NCBI RefSeq assembly: GCF_000383915.1
Contig: NZ_KB912942.1
Coordinates: 6,320,564 to 6,384,563, forward strand
Direction: 5' to 3'
Source of the DNA: Amycolatopsis benzoatilytica AK 16/65
GTDB lineage: Bacteria; Actinomycetota; Actinomycetes; Mycobacteriales; Pseudonocardiaceae
DNA: 64,000 bases
Under the pieces are notes generated by a model that saw only the letters and a program-made list of their open reading frames with translations, was not told where the DNA came from and did not search any database. A program made the position numbers and the translations under genes. Position 1 is the first letter of the stretch. Every line of letters starts with the position of its first letter. Shown piece after piece: positions 51,095-59,850 of this stretch.

Positions 51095-52240
51095 ATGCGC
51101 ATCCTTTTCTCATTCGTCGGCGGGCGTGGCCACTTCGATCCGATGGCACCGGTCGCCCGGGCGCTCATCGCACGCGGCCACACCGTAGCGGTAGCCGGCG
51201 GCGGGTCGCACGTGCCCTCGCTCGCCAAAGCCGGTTTCGCCACCTTCGCCACCAGCGAACCGCGGGAAACCGAGGACTCCCGCCAGCCGATGCCGCCGGT
51301 CGATCCGGCGCGCGACGACTGGGAGATCAGCGAACTGTTCGTCCGGCGGGCGACCCGGGCACGCGTACCGGTGCTGCTCGACCTCGTCCGCGACTGGCGG
51401 CCGGACCTGATCGTCCGCGACGAGGTGGATTTCGCGGGCGCGATCGTCGCGGAGAAATCGCGGGTGCCCTGCGCGACCGTTCTGGTACTTGCGGCCGGAA
51501 CGTTGCTGCGCAGCGAAATTGTCGCCGCACCTCTCGCCGAGGCCCGCACCGCCAACGGGCTTCCGGCGGTTCCGGAAACCGACGGCCAGGTACTGGCCCC
51601 GTTCCCGCCGTCCTTTCGCGACCCGGGATCGCCGCTGCCGCCGGGCACTTTCTCGTTCCGGCAAGGAGATCCGGTTGCGCCGAGGCCGCGGCAGGAGAAA
51701 CCACATCTCTACTTCACCCTCGGCACCAATTTCAACCTGGAGTCCGGCGACCTGATCGAACGCACGCTCGCCGGTCTCGGCCAGCTGACCAGCGCCGACG
51801 TCACCGCGACCGTCGGCACCCAGATCGACCCGGCCGAGTTCGGTCCGCAGCCGGCCCACGTCCGGGTGGAACGCTTTGTCCCGCAAGCGGAACTGCTGCC
51901 GCACCTCGACCTGATGGTGTCGCACGCCGGCTCCGGCAGTGTGCTCGGCGCGCTCTCGCACGGCCTGCCGTCGCTGCTCTTCCCGATGGGCGCGGACCAG
52001 CCCGGCAACGCCCGCCGCTGCGCCGCACTCGGCGTCGGCCGCGCGCTCGACCCGGAAACCGCCACCCCGGACGAAATTCGCCGGGCTGCCGAAGAAATTC
52101 TCGAAACCCCGAGCTACCGGGAACACGCACACCGGGTACAGCGAGAAATCAACCAGCTGCCCGCCGCCGACGAGGCCGTGCCGTTGCTGGAAGCGCTGGT
52201 CAGCTCATCTGCGCGCGGAAGCTTTCCGCCAGTTCCTTGA
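51095..52240 (+). CDS. GT1-family (UGT-like) glycosyltransferase
   Basis: 381 aa. N-terminal MRILFSFVGGRGHFDPMAPV and C-terminal donor site MVSHAGSGSVLGALSHGLPS then FPMGADQPGNARR, typical of MGT/erythromycin-glycosyltransferase proteins using dTDP- or UDP-sugars on small natural products. It stands alone, without a biosynthetic cluster in view. It may be a drug-inactivating macrolide-type transferase. The TAGATT box ends only a few bases before the ATG. The 3' end overlaps the convergent XRE gene by 41 bp. Confidence 0.9.
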   Translation: MRILFSFVGGRGHFDPMAPVARALIARGHTVAVAGGGSHVPSLAKAGFATFATSEPRETEDSRQPMPPVDPARDDWEISELFVRRATRARVPVLLDLVRDWRPDLIVRDEVDFAGAIVAEKSRVPCATVLVLAAGTLLRSEIVAAPLAEARTANGLPAVPETDGQVLAPFPPSFRDPGSPLPPGTFSFRQGDPVAPRPRQEKPHLYFTLGTNFNLESGDLIERTLAGLGQLTSADVTATVGTQIDPAEFGPQPAHVRVERFVPQAELLPHLDLMVSHAGSGSVLGALSHGLPSLLFPMGADQPGNARRCAALGVGRALDPETATPDEIRRAAEEILETPSYREHAHRVQREINQLPAADEAVPLLEALVSSSARGSFPPVP

Positions 52241-53054
52241 GGAACTGCCGGGTCTCGCCGCGCTCCAGCGCCGCACCGCGCAGGCGGTCCCAGGAGTCCA
52301 CGAAAATGTTGAAGTCCTTGACGTCGTCCAGGTACAGCCCGCCCGCGGAGTGCTCGATGTAGACGAAGTCGCGGGTGCGGTCCGGAAACCGCATGATGGT
52401 GAAGTCGTTGGGCACCGAGGCGAGTTTCGCGCCGAACGGCAGCACGTGCACGTACACCCGGGGATGGCGGTCCAGCGCGAGCAGGTGCTCCACCTGGTCC
52501 AGCATCACCGCGGGGGCGGACCCGCCGGGCGCGCGGCGCAGCGCGCCCTCGCTGATGATGAACCGGTAGTACGGCGGCTGCTGCTGGTCGAACACCGCCT
52601 TGCGGTCGAGCCGGTTGCGGACCAGGGAGGTGACGTCGGTGGCGCCCGCTTCGGTGAACTGCTTGAGCATGTAGTGCTCGGACTGCAGCGGGCCGGGGAT
52701 GCGCTCGCCGTGCCAGGTGAGGATCTCCGCGGCGGCCGGTTCGAGGTCGGTGAAGGTGCGGAACCAGTGCGGCACCACCGACCGGTAGCCCGACCAGTGG
52801 CCGCGCTGACCTGCCGCCGCCCGGGCCAGGTTCATCAAGGTGTCGGCTTCTTCGCCGTTGATCCCGAACGCGTTCAGCATGGTCCGCACATCTCCGAGCT
52901 TGACCCCCACCGCACCGGATTCGATCTTGTTGACCTTGCCCTGGGTGCAGCCGAGAACCTCGGCGACTTGCTGCTGAGTCATCTTCGCGGCGTTGCGAGC
53001 GTGCCGGAGCTCGTTCCCGAGCTGCTTGCGGCGCGAGGTGACGGTGCTCGCCAT
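52200..53054 (-). CDS. XRE-family regulator with DUF5753
   Basis: 284 aa. HTH about 10-65: KQLGNELRHARNAAKMTQQQ then VAEVLGCTQGKVNKIESGAV. DUF5753 (about 105-280) includes ILTWHGERIPGPLQSEHYML and VHVLPFGAKLASVPNDFTIM, IEHSAGGLYLD. These regulators normally work with DUF397 proteins; a DUF397 gene is at 48366-48626, about 3.6 kb away and not adjacent. The gap to the divergent MBL gene (53055-53351) is 297 bp with no clear operator. Confidence 0.92.
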   Translation of the reverse strand: MASTVTSRRKQLGNELRHARNAAKMTQQQVAEVLGCTQGKVNKIESGAVGVKLGDVRTMLNAFGINGEEADTLMNLARAAAGQRGHWSGYRSVVPHWFRTFTDLEPAAAEILTWHGERIPGPLQSEHYMLKQFTEAGATDVTSLVRNRLDRKAVFDQQQPPYYRFIISEGALRRAPGGSAPAVMLDQVEHLLALDRHPRVYVHVLPFGAKLASVPNDFTIMRFPDRTRDFVYIEHSAGGLYLDDVKDFNIFVDSWDRLRGAALERGETRQFLKELAESFRAQMS

Positions 53055-53351
53055 CTCCCCTTGCTCTCCCGACCCACTACTGCCGGCGGGCTCTCCGCCG
53101 GACCGCGAACTCCGAACCACCCAGGCCGTGCCGGCTGCGCGCCGGCGACCCAACGGGGTTCGATGATGACACCCCGCAGCGTTTCAGGAAATGCACCAGA
53201 ACGCCAGTCACCCCGCATGTCACTCGCCCGGAGCAACCGTTCCGAAACGCTCCGGCATCGGCGACTGCTCCATTCGGATCAATCGGGGACTTACGGGCAA
53301 AGCTCGCCGGAGACCGGCCCGACCTGGGGTTCCACCCGGCATAGTGGCGTC

Positions 53352-54269
53352 GTGATCGATCGCTCCCCCAGCGCGGCCAGCGTCAAACCGCTGGCAGACG
53401 GCGCATACGGCTACGTCCAGCCGGACGGGTCCTGGTTCATCAACAACTGCGGCATCGTGGACGCCGACGGGCACGCTGTGCTCATCGACACATGCGCGAC
53501 CGAGACTCGCACGCGCGCGCTGCTGTCGGCAGTTGGCGACACCGTCGGCCCGGTGACCACCCTCGTCAACACCCACCACCACAGCGACCACACCAACGGC
53601 AACTACCTGGTCGGCGGGGCCACCGTGATCGGCCACCGCAAGACCCGCGAGACGCTGCTGGCCGAGGGCATCCAGCGGTACGAGGGTGTCTTCCCCGGCA
53701 ACGACTGGGGCACCCTCGAACTGCGCGTGCCCGACGTCGTCTTCGACGACCGGCTCACCGTCTACGCCGGGCAGACCCGGATCGACCTGATCCACCCCGG
53801 CACCGCCGCGCACACCACCAACGACGTGCTCGCCTGGCTGCCCGAACAGCGCTTGCTCTATGCCGGCGACCTGGTGTTCAACGGCGGCAGCCCGTTCGCG
53901 CTGATGGGTTCGGTGGCCGGCTGGCGGCGCGCACTGGACGTGATCCGGGAGCTCGACCCGGCGGTCATCCTGCCCGGCCACGGCCCGGTGTGCGGGCTCG
54001 AGACGGTGGACAAAGTGGACTCCTACCTGCAGTTCGTCCAGCGCGCCGCGGAGAACGGCAAAGCGGCCGGCCGGACGCCGCTGGAGCAGGCGAAAGCGAC
54101 CGACCTCGGCGAGTTCGCCGAGCTGACCGAGCAGGAGCGGCTGGCCGGGAACCTGCACCGGGCGTACGCCGAGCTCGACGGCGGTGCGGAGGGCGAGCCG
54201 ATCGACCTGGTCGCCGCGCTGACCGACATGCTGGCATGGAACGGCGGGCCGATCCGTTGCTTCTCGTAA
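53352..54269 (+). CDS. MBL-fold metallo-hydrolase
   Basis: 305 aa from a GTG. Metal motif NTHHHSDHTNGNYLVGG (HxHxDH), further ligands in HPGTAAHTTND (His), GDLVF (Asp) and PGHGPV (His). C-terminal helices (TDLGEFAELTEQERLAGNLH) resemble quinoprotein-relay or SoxH-type MBL members. Hydrolyses an unknown substrate. It is upstream of gndA on the same strand with a 102-bp gap. Confidence 0.9.
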   Translation: MIDRSPSAASVKPLADGAYGYVQPDGSWFINNCGIVDADGHAVLIDTCATETRTRALLSAVGDTVGPVTTLVNTHHHSDHTNGNYLVGGATVIGHRKTRETLLAEGIQRYEGVFPGNDWGTLELRVPDVVFDDRLTVYAGQTRIDLIHPGTAAHTTNDVLAWLPEQRLLYAGDLVFNGGSPFALMGSVAGWRRALDVIRELDPAVILPGHGPVCGLETVDKVDSYLQFVQRAAENGKAAGRTPLEQAKATDLGEFAELTEQERLAGNLHRAYAELDGGAEGEPIDLVAALTDMLAWNGGPIRCFS

Positions 54270-54371
54270 GTGGCCAGTCCGGTTCTGCCCGGCGTGGCCG
54301 CTCACGATGATGACTAGGCTCGGAACCCCGGCAGCGGGTTGTCCCGGAAGAGGGTTTCGGAAAGGGTTCGG

Positions 54372-55811
54372 ATGAGCAAGAAAGCGAGCATCGGGGTTAC
54401 CGGCCTCGCGGTCATGGGCCGCAATCTGGCGCGGAACCTGGCCCGGCACGGGCACACGGTGGCCCTGCACAACCGCTCCGAGGAGCGGACCCGCTCGCTC
54501 GTCGACCAGTTCGGCGACGAAGGCGATTTCATCCCGGCGTATTCGGCGCAGGAGTTCGTCGACGCGCTGGAGCGGCCTCGGCAGATCGTGATCATGGTGA
54601 AGGCGGGCGCACCGACGGACGCGGTCATCGAGGAGTTCGCGCCGCTGCTGGAGCAGGGCGACGTGATCGTGGACGCGGGCAACGCGCACTTCGCGGACAC
54701 CCGCCGGCGGGAGAAGGCGCTGCGCGAACGCGGCCTGCACTTCGTGGGCACCGGCGTCTCCGGCGGCGAGGAGGGCGCGCTGCACGGGCCGAGCATCATG
54801 CCCGGCGGTTCGAAGGAGTCCTACGAGTCGCTCGGCCCGCTGTTCGAGGACATCTCGGCGAAGGTCGACGGCGAACCGTGCTGCACGCACGTCGGCGCGG
54901 ACGGTGCCGGGCATTTCGTGAAAATGGTGCACAACGGCATCGAATACGCCGACATGCAGCTCATCGCCGAGTCGTTCGACCTGCTGCGCGGCGCGGCGGG
55001 CTATTCGCCGGCCGAGATCGCCGACGTGTTCGGCACCTGGAACACCGGACGGCTCGACTCGTACCTCATCGAGATCACCGCGCAGGTGCTCAAGCACGTC
55101 GACGCCGCGTCCGGCAAGCCGTTCGTCGACGTCGTCGAGGACGCCGCGGAGCAGAAAGGCACCGGCCGCTGGACCGTCCAGATCGGCCTCGACCTGGGCG
55201 TGCCGATCAGCGGCATCGCGGAAGCGGTGTTCGCGCGGTCGCTGTCCGGGTCCAAGACGCTGCGCGAGGCGGCGCGCGGGCTGGGCGGGCCGACCCGCAC
55301 CCCGCTGACCGGGTCGGCCCTGGAGACCTTCGCCGACGACGTGGAGCAGGCGCTGTACGCGTCGAAGGTGGTCGCGTACGCGCAGGGCTTCAACCAGATC
55401 CAGGCCGGTGCCTCCGAGTACGGCTGGGACATCGATCTGGGCCGCGTCGCCGCGATCTGGCGCGGCGGCTGCATCATCCGGGCGAAGTTCCTCAACGACA
55501 TCACCTCCGCCTACGCCGAGGAGCCCGGCCTCCCGACGCTGCTCACCTCGGGCGGCTTCCGCAAGGCTGTGGAGGACGCGCAGGATTCGTGGCGTTCGGT
55601 GATCTCGACGGCGGTCCGGCTGGGCATTCCGACGCCGGGCTTCTCGACCGCGCTCGCCTATTACGACGGCCTGCGCGCGGACCGGCTGCCGGCCGCACTG
55701 GTGCAGGGGCAGCGCGACTTCTTCGGCGCGCACACCTATCGCCGGGTGGACCGGCCGGGTTCGTTCCACACGCTGTGGGCAGCGGACGGCCGGGCGGAGA
55801 TCGAAGCCTGA
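54372..55811 (+). CDS. gndA: 6-phosphogluconate dehydrogenase, decarboxylating
   Basis: 479 aa. NADP-binding GVTGLAVMGRNLARNLARHG (G-x-A-x-x-G). DAGNAHFADTRRREKAL and GTGVSGGEEGALHGPSIMPG bind substrate. Catalytic Lys is in GHFVKMVHNGIEYADMQLIA. Oxidises 6-phosphogluconate to ribulose 5-phosphate in the pentose-phosphate pathway. It is the long homodimeric form. ATG 54372 is favoured because an ATG 11 codons upstream has no ribosome site. A strong terminator follows. Confidence 0.96.
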   Translation: MSKKASIGVTGLAVMGRNLARNLARHGHTVALHNRSEERTRSLVDQFGDEGDFIPAYSAQEFVDALERPRQIVIMVKAGAPTDAVIEEFAPLLEQGDVIVDAGNAHFADTRRREKALRERGLHFVGTGVSGGEEGALHGPSIMPGGSKESYESLGPLFEDISAKVDGEPCCTHVGADGAGHFVKMVHNGIEYADMQLIAESFDLLRGAAGYSPAEIADVFGTWNTGRLDSYLIEITAQVLKHVDAASGKPFVDVVEDAAEQKGTGRWTVQIGLDLGVPISGIAEAVFARSLSGSKTLREAARGLGGPTRTPLTGSALETFADDVEQALYASKVVAYAQGFNQIQAGASEYGWDIDLGRVAAIWRGGCIIRAKFLNDITSAYAEEPGLPTLLTSGGFRKAVEDAQDSWRSVISTAVRLGIPTPGFSTALAYYDGLRADRLPAALVQGQRDFFGAHTYRRVDRPGSFHTLWAADGRAEIEA

Positions 55812-55823
55812 GTTTCCGGTACG

Positions 55824-55862
55824 CAGAAGGGCTCTTCCCGGTTTCCGGGGAGAGCCCTTCTG
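55824..55862. terminator. Bidirectional hairpin terminator
   Basis: CAGAAGGGCTCTTCCCGG pairs with CCGGGGAGAGCCCTTCTG (one G-T pair), directly between gndA and the convergent small frame/ClpN gene. Confidence 0.9.
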
Positions 55863-55863
55863 G

Positions 55864-55917
55864 TCAGAGAAGGGTCAGCACGAACAGCACGGCGAGCAGG
55901 ACGCCCAGCGCCTTCAT
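55864..55917 (-). CDS. Candidate 17-residue hydrophobic peptide coupled to HTH-ClpN
   Basis: The ATG overlaps the stop of the HTH-ClpN gene (ATGA). The peptide MKALGVLLAVLFVLTLL could span a membrane. The frame ends just before the terminator. It is too short to be certain; it may be a membrane peptide or nothing. Confidence 0.3.
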   Translation of the reverse strand: MKALGVLLAVLFVLTLL

Positions 55918-56645
55918 TGCCCTCGCGCGGCGAGAATTTCGGCGAGGACTTCCTTGATTTTCGCCTCGGCCGCGTCCTTGCCGACGCCCAGTTCGGTGAG
56001 CACCTCGTATCCCGCGCCCTCGCCCTGATCCAGCAAGCCCAGCAACAGATGTTCGGTGCCGATGTAGTTGTGGCCGAGCCGCAATCCCTCGCGCAAGGTC
56101 AGTTCCAGGGCTTTCTTGCCGGCCGCGGCGAACGGCATCGGGTCGGGTGCCGAGTCGACCGGCTCGGGCAGCTTCGCTTCCGCCGCCGTTTTGACCGCTT
56201 CCAGCGACACTCCTTGCGCGATGATCGCGCCAGCCGCTAGCGCCGCGGGTTCGGACAGCAACCCGAGCAGCAGGTGGACGGTGTCGATGCCGGGGCTTCG
56301 GTGGTCGATCGCCACCTGCTGGGCCTCGACGATCACGTGCCGGGCGCGGTCGGTGTAACGGCCGAACAGGCGCTGGATTCCGCCGGCCGAATCCCCGCCA
56401 GGGTCGATTTTCGGAACGAATCTCTTCTGGGCAGCCTGTTTCGACACGCCCATGCTCGCACCGATGTCGGTCCACGAGGCCCCGCTGCGGCGGGCCTGGT
56501 CCACGAAGTGGCCGATCAGGTGATCGGCCACCTCGCCGAGGTGCTGGCCGACGTACACGGCGTCGGTGAGCTGAGCGAGCGCGTCCTTTTCGTTGTTCGC
56601 CTTGATGGCGGAGATGAGGTCGTCGAGTTTCACAGAGTCGGTCAT
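55914..56645 (-). CDS. Fused HTH-Clp N-domain regulator (ClpC2-like decoy)
   Basis: 243 aa. HTH (about 57-77, SWTDIGASMGVSKQAAQKRF) is followed by two Clp N repeats (about 92-165 and 170-240). The N repeats align well with ClpC1: RYTDRARHVIVEAQQVAIDH and GKKALELTLREGLRLGHNYI then GTEHLLLGLLDQGEGAGYEV. F94 and F172 correspond to F2 and F80 of ClpC1 (same spacing, 78 residues), used by cyclomarin. No AAA module. Two GTCAAC..GTTGAC sites lie upstream at 56649-56694. Likely an autoregulated sensor or decoy for ClpC ligands. Confidence 0.88.
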   Translation of the reverse strand: MTDSVKLDDLISAIKANNEKDALAQLTDAVYVGQHLGEVADHLIGHFVDQARRSGASWTDIGASMGVSKQAAQKRFVPKIDPGGDSAGGIQRLFGRYTDRARHVIVEAQQVAIDHRSPGIDTVHLLLGLLSEPAALAAGAIIAQGVSLEAVKTAAEAKLPEPVDSAPDPMPFAAAGKKALELTLREGLRLGHNYIGTEHLLLGLLDQGEGAGYEVLTELGVGKDAAEAKIKEVLAEILAARGQ

Positions 56646-56648
56646 GCC

Positions 56649-56694
56649 GTCAACTGTAGGTTGACGACATCGGCGGCGTCAACCTCTGGTTGAC
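56649..56694. promoter_or_regulatory. Two GTCAAC-N5-GTTGAC operators
   Basis: GTCAAC-TGTAG-GTTGAC (56649-56665) and GTCAAC-CTCTG-GTTGAC (56678-56694), centres 29 bp apart, begin four bases upstream of the HTH-ClpN start and match the sites at 40871-40913. Confidence 0.8.
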
Positions 56695-56715
56695 CAGGTA
56701 GGCGACGCGGAGTGT

Positions 56716-58443
56716 TCATTCACCTAACATGACTTTGCTCGTACGCCGATAGCGGGCACGGGGACTGCGGGGAGACTCGCCGATCAGCTCAACCAACCCC
56801 TCGTCTCGCAGAACACGCAACCACCGAGACACGGTCTTGTCTGGCATGCCCAGCAGGTCCGCAAGTTCGGCACGGGTCAATTCGGCATCCCCTAGCGCTT
56901 CCAGCACCTCGCGACGCCGATCGCGGCGACCGGTCGGCCGCGCCGCGCGAGCCGAATCGGCGAGTTCATACCGCGCCCACCGCCGACCGCCGGTCTGCCA
57001 CAGCAGACCGCGCGCCACCAGGTCACCAAGCTCGGCAGTTGCGCGCCTCGAGTCCACCCCGGTCGCACCACGGTAGGACTGGTTGTCCAGCACGTCGCCA
57101 GCTTTGCTCATGGCCAGGCCAAGACACTGACTGTCGGTGAGCCCGTATTCGCCGAGACCGCGAATCCACGCAACAATTTCATCGCTGATCAGCGCGTGGT
57201 TCGGGAACTCGACTCGAAAGAGCGAGATCTTGTCCACGAATCGCGGCGGACTCAGCGAGGCATCCCGCAGTGCCGTCATCATCGTACGTATTCCAGAACC
57301 GCGGTTCTCGCAAACAGTGCGCGCCGTGCCCGGCAGCGGGACGTCTTCGAGAAGCTTGAGCAGGGTGGCGTTCCGCGCCGACGAAACACCTTCCTCGCCC
57401 AGCGTTTCCTCGGTGACCGGACCGTAGAGACCGCCGGGGTTGCGCACGACGAGCCGATCGGGATACATCTCGAGCTGAACCTGAGCACCACGAGACTCCG
57501 GCGAATAGTCACGGTGCACCAGCGCGTTGACCACTGCCTCCCGAAGCGCGGTTTCGGGGTACTCCCAGCTGTCGATGCGCCCCGCGCCGCGCACTGTGGC
57601 ACGTCGCGCCATGTTCGCTCGGAGTACGGCGAGCACGTCCCGGACCATGACGGGAATCGATCCTTCGAGTACTTTATTGTCCAGGAATCTGGTACCCGTA
57701 CGGACATCGGCACCCTCCGTCGTCGGATAATGAACGAAGGAGACCATCAACTGCGGGAAAAAATGCTGCGGGTAGCGCCCGAGTGCCAGCAGGCCAGCAA
57801 CGGTCGCCTGATCACCGGCTAGCACCTTTATCCGGCGCAGAACGTCGAGCCTGGAAAGATCAGCGAATGCATACGGTCGCTGTTGCCGGAGCCTCGCCAC
57901 GAATGTCGAGACAAGATCAGGGTCCAGTTCGTCGATGCCCGCCCCGGGAACAGGTTCCTCGTCATCTCGCGGCTGCCCACGACCAGCTGTCATGAGGTGA
58001 ACCTCGTAAGCACTGAGCCGTCGGTCTCCGTCACCGACACGGACAAAGCTGCCTTGCGCCATCCCGAGCCGCTTGGCGAAACAAGGACGGCTCCGGCTGT
58101 CAAGCACAGGCACCTCGGCGACGACGAGGTCAACTCCCTCGAAACGGTGCACTCTGATCAGCGGCCGAAGGGGCGGCTCCATCTCCTCCGCACACAGGGA
58201 CGCCAGGTCCGCAGTCATCTTCGCCGGGTCACGCACTCCGGTTGCCTCGAATCCGGAGGCCTCGTCCAGCCCAAGAACCAGCACGCCGCCATGCGTATTG
58301 GCGAACGCGGAGACTGTATCCCGCACAGATTTGGGCAGTCGGTCCTCGGCACGCTTGGCTTCGACGTCGGCATCGTCCCCGCCCAGCCGGCGAAGGTTTC
58401 CGACGATCTCCGCCAGCTCGTCGTCCAGCAATCCCGCCCCCAT
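56716..58443 (-). CDS. Schlafen-type AlbA_2 domain ATP-binding regulator
   Basis: 575 aa. The AlbA_2 domain (about 20-150) has DVEAKRAEDRLPKSVRDTVS and AFANTHGGVLVLGLDE. A HATPase_c_4-like module follows, with REAVVNALVHRDYSPESRG and RNPGGLYGPV, then ENRGSGIRTM. The C-terminal winged helix has LTRAELADLLGMPDKTVSRW. Bases 57661-57780 are only about 54% G+C, well below the window average, suggesting acquisition. A 25-bp inverted repeat abuts its start. Such proteins are regulators or parts of defence loci; no effector is adjacent. Confidence 0.87.
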   Translation of the reverse strand: MGAGLLDDELAEIVGNLRRLGGDDADVEAKRAEDRLPKSVRDTVSAFANTHGGVLVLGLDEASGFEATGVRDPAKMTADLASLCAEEMEPPLRPLIRVHRFEGVDLVVAEVPVLDSRSRPCFAKRLGMAQGSFVRVGDGDRRLSAYEVHLMTAGRGQPRDDEEPVPGAGIDELDPDLVSTFVARLRQQRPYAFADLSRLDVLRRIKVLAGDQATVAGLLALGRYPQHFFPQLMVSFVHYPTTEGADVRTGTRFLDNKVLEGSIPVMVRDVLAVLRANMARRATVRGAGRIDSWEYPETALREAVVNALVHRDYSPESRGAQVQLEMYPDRLVVRNPGGLYGPVTEETLGEEGVSSARNATLLKLLEDVPLPGTARTVCENRGSGIRTMMTALRDASLSPPRFVDKISLFRVEFPNHALISDEIVAWIRGLGEYGLTDSQCLGLAMSKAGDVLDNQSYRGATGVDSRRATAELGDLVARGLLWQTGGRRWARYELADSARAARPTGRRDRRREVLEALGDAELTRAELADLLGMPDKTVSRWLRVLRDEGLVELIGESPRSPRARYRRTSKVMLGE

Positions 58444-58450
58444 GCCTTGC

Positions 58451-58510
58451 CCAACTTGCTCACTTACATGCTCACCCTATCTCAAGTGAGCATGTAAGTG
58501 AGCAAGTTGG
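58451..58510. promoter_or_regulatory. Perfect 25-bp inverted repeat upstream of the AlbA_2 gene
   Basis: Left arm 58451-58475 (starts CCAACTTGCTCACTTACATG), right arm 58486-58510 (ends AGTGAGCAAGTTGG), 10-bp spacer. It begins eight bases before the start codon. Each arm contains two GCTCAC-type half-sites. It may be an operator or an RNA hairpin over the leader. Confidence 0.8.
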
Positions 58511-58556
58511 CTCGTTACAGCCGAGGACCGCGACCGGTACGCGACGAAGCCTCCGA

Positions 58557-59780
58557 TCAAGCCGCGGTACGAGACTTCAGGTGTGCCTTGAGGTCGAAGG
58601 AGCTGGCTTCCAGGTCCGCGTAACCCGGCTGCGGTTCGGCGGCGAACAGCCGGCGCGCGGCGATGTGGTCCGGCGCGCGGTTCACCGATTCGACCGCGAT
58701 CAGCACGTCGTCGCGGAAGGACAGCACGGAGAACCGGCCGCCCTCGCGGTCGCCGGTGACCACGGTCCGGTCCGCGGCCCCGAGAATGCCCGCGATCTGC
58801 AGCTTCGCGCCGGTCTGGTCGGTCCAGAACCAGGGCAGGCTGTCGTAGCGCGCGGGCTCTCCTGCGATCGCCGCCGCCACCGATCGAGCCTGGTCGACGG
58901 CGTTCTGCACGGATTCCAGCCGGGTCGCGGCACCGGCCTGCACGCACGGGAAGCACGCGCAGTCGCCGATCGCGAAGATCTTCGGGTCCTCGGTGCGCAG
59001 GTGCTCGTCGACGACGATCCCGTTGCGCACGGTTAGCCCAGCCTGCTCGGCCAGCGCTGTCTCCGGCAGCACGCCGACCGCGACCACCACGAGATCCGCG
59101 GGCAGCCGACGTCCGTCCGACAACTCGACCGCCGACACCCGGCCGTCTCCGTGCAGCGCGGTCACCCCGACACCCAGCAACAGCGTGTGCCCGGCCGCCC
59201 GGTGATGTCCGGCGAAGAAGTCGGAGATCTCCGGTGACGCGACCCGCGCCAGCAGCCGATCCTGCGCCTCCACGACGGTGACCGGCCGCCCGGCGTGCGC
59301 CGCGAACTCCAGTCCGATGAACCCGCCGCCGATCACCACGATCTCCCCGGCCTCGTCGAGCGACGCCCGGAGCCGGTCCGCGTCCGCACGCGTCCGGAGC
59401 ATCAGGACGCCTTCGAGATCGGCGCCGGGCACCGGCAACGCGCGGTTGCGCGCGCCGGTGGCCAGCACCAAATGGTCGTAGCCGAGCTCCGTGCCGTCCT
59501 CGAGCCGGACCTTCGCCGCCGCCCGGTCGATCGCGGCGACCCGGCCGCGGACCAGCTCGATGTCCTTCTCGGCGAAGTAGTCCTCCGGCCGCAGGACCAG
59601 CTGCTCGACGCCCGCGCTGCCGTCCAGGTACGCCTTCGACAGCGGCGGCCGCTGGTAGGGCACCCCCGGCTCGTCTCCGACCAAGACGACGCGGCCGGCG
59701 AACCCCTTGTCCCGCAAGGAGGCCGCGGCCTGGAAGCCGCTCTGCCCGCCGCCGACGACGAGAACGGTCTCGGTGCTCAT
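58557..59780 (-). CDS. Ferredoxin-reductase-like FAD/NAD(P) oxidoreductase
   Basis: 407 aa. FAD motif VLVVGGGQSGFQAAASLRDK, then GVPYQRPPLSKAYL, NAD motif IVVIGGGFIGLEFAAHAGRP, ATGARNRALPVPGA and FAD-binding FAIGDCACFPC. C-terminal domain of the putidaredoxin/rhodocoxin reductase class. Normally works with a ferredoxin and P450, but neither is adjacent, so it may serve one elsewhere. ATG 59780 has GGAGCGAG upstream. Confidence 0.9.
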   Translation of the reverse strand: MSTETVLVVGGGQSGFQAAASLRDKGFAGRVVLVGDEPGVPYQRPPLSKAYLDGSAGVEQLVLRPEDYFAEKDIELVRGRVAAIDRAAAKVRLEDGTELGYDHLVLATGARNRALPVPGADLEGVLMLRTRADADRLRASLDEAGEIVVIGGGFIGLEFAAHAGRPVTVVEAQDRLLARVASPEISDFFAGHHRAAGHTLLLGVGVTALHGDGRVSAVELSDGRRLPADLVVVAVGVLPETALAEQAGLTVRNGIVVDEHLRTEDPKIFAIGDCACFPCVQAGAATRLESVQNAVDQARSVAAAIAGEPARYDSLPWFWTDQTGAKLQIAGILGAADRTVVTGDREGGRFSVLSFRDDVLIAVESVNRAPDHIAARRLFAAEPQPGYADLEASSFDLKAHLKSRTAA

Positions 59781-59850
59781 CTCGCTCCTCCCGACCTTTG
59801 CTCCCATCTGAGCACACCTCGGCCGAGAGCGTCGAGCAGCAGCTTCCCGT

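Noticed and set aside
52200..53054. Adjacent XRE-DUF397 toxin-antitoxin-like pair
   Set aside because: The DUF397 gene is 3.6 kb away with unrelated genes between, so they do not form an operon.
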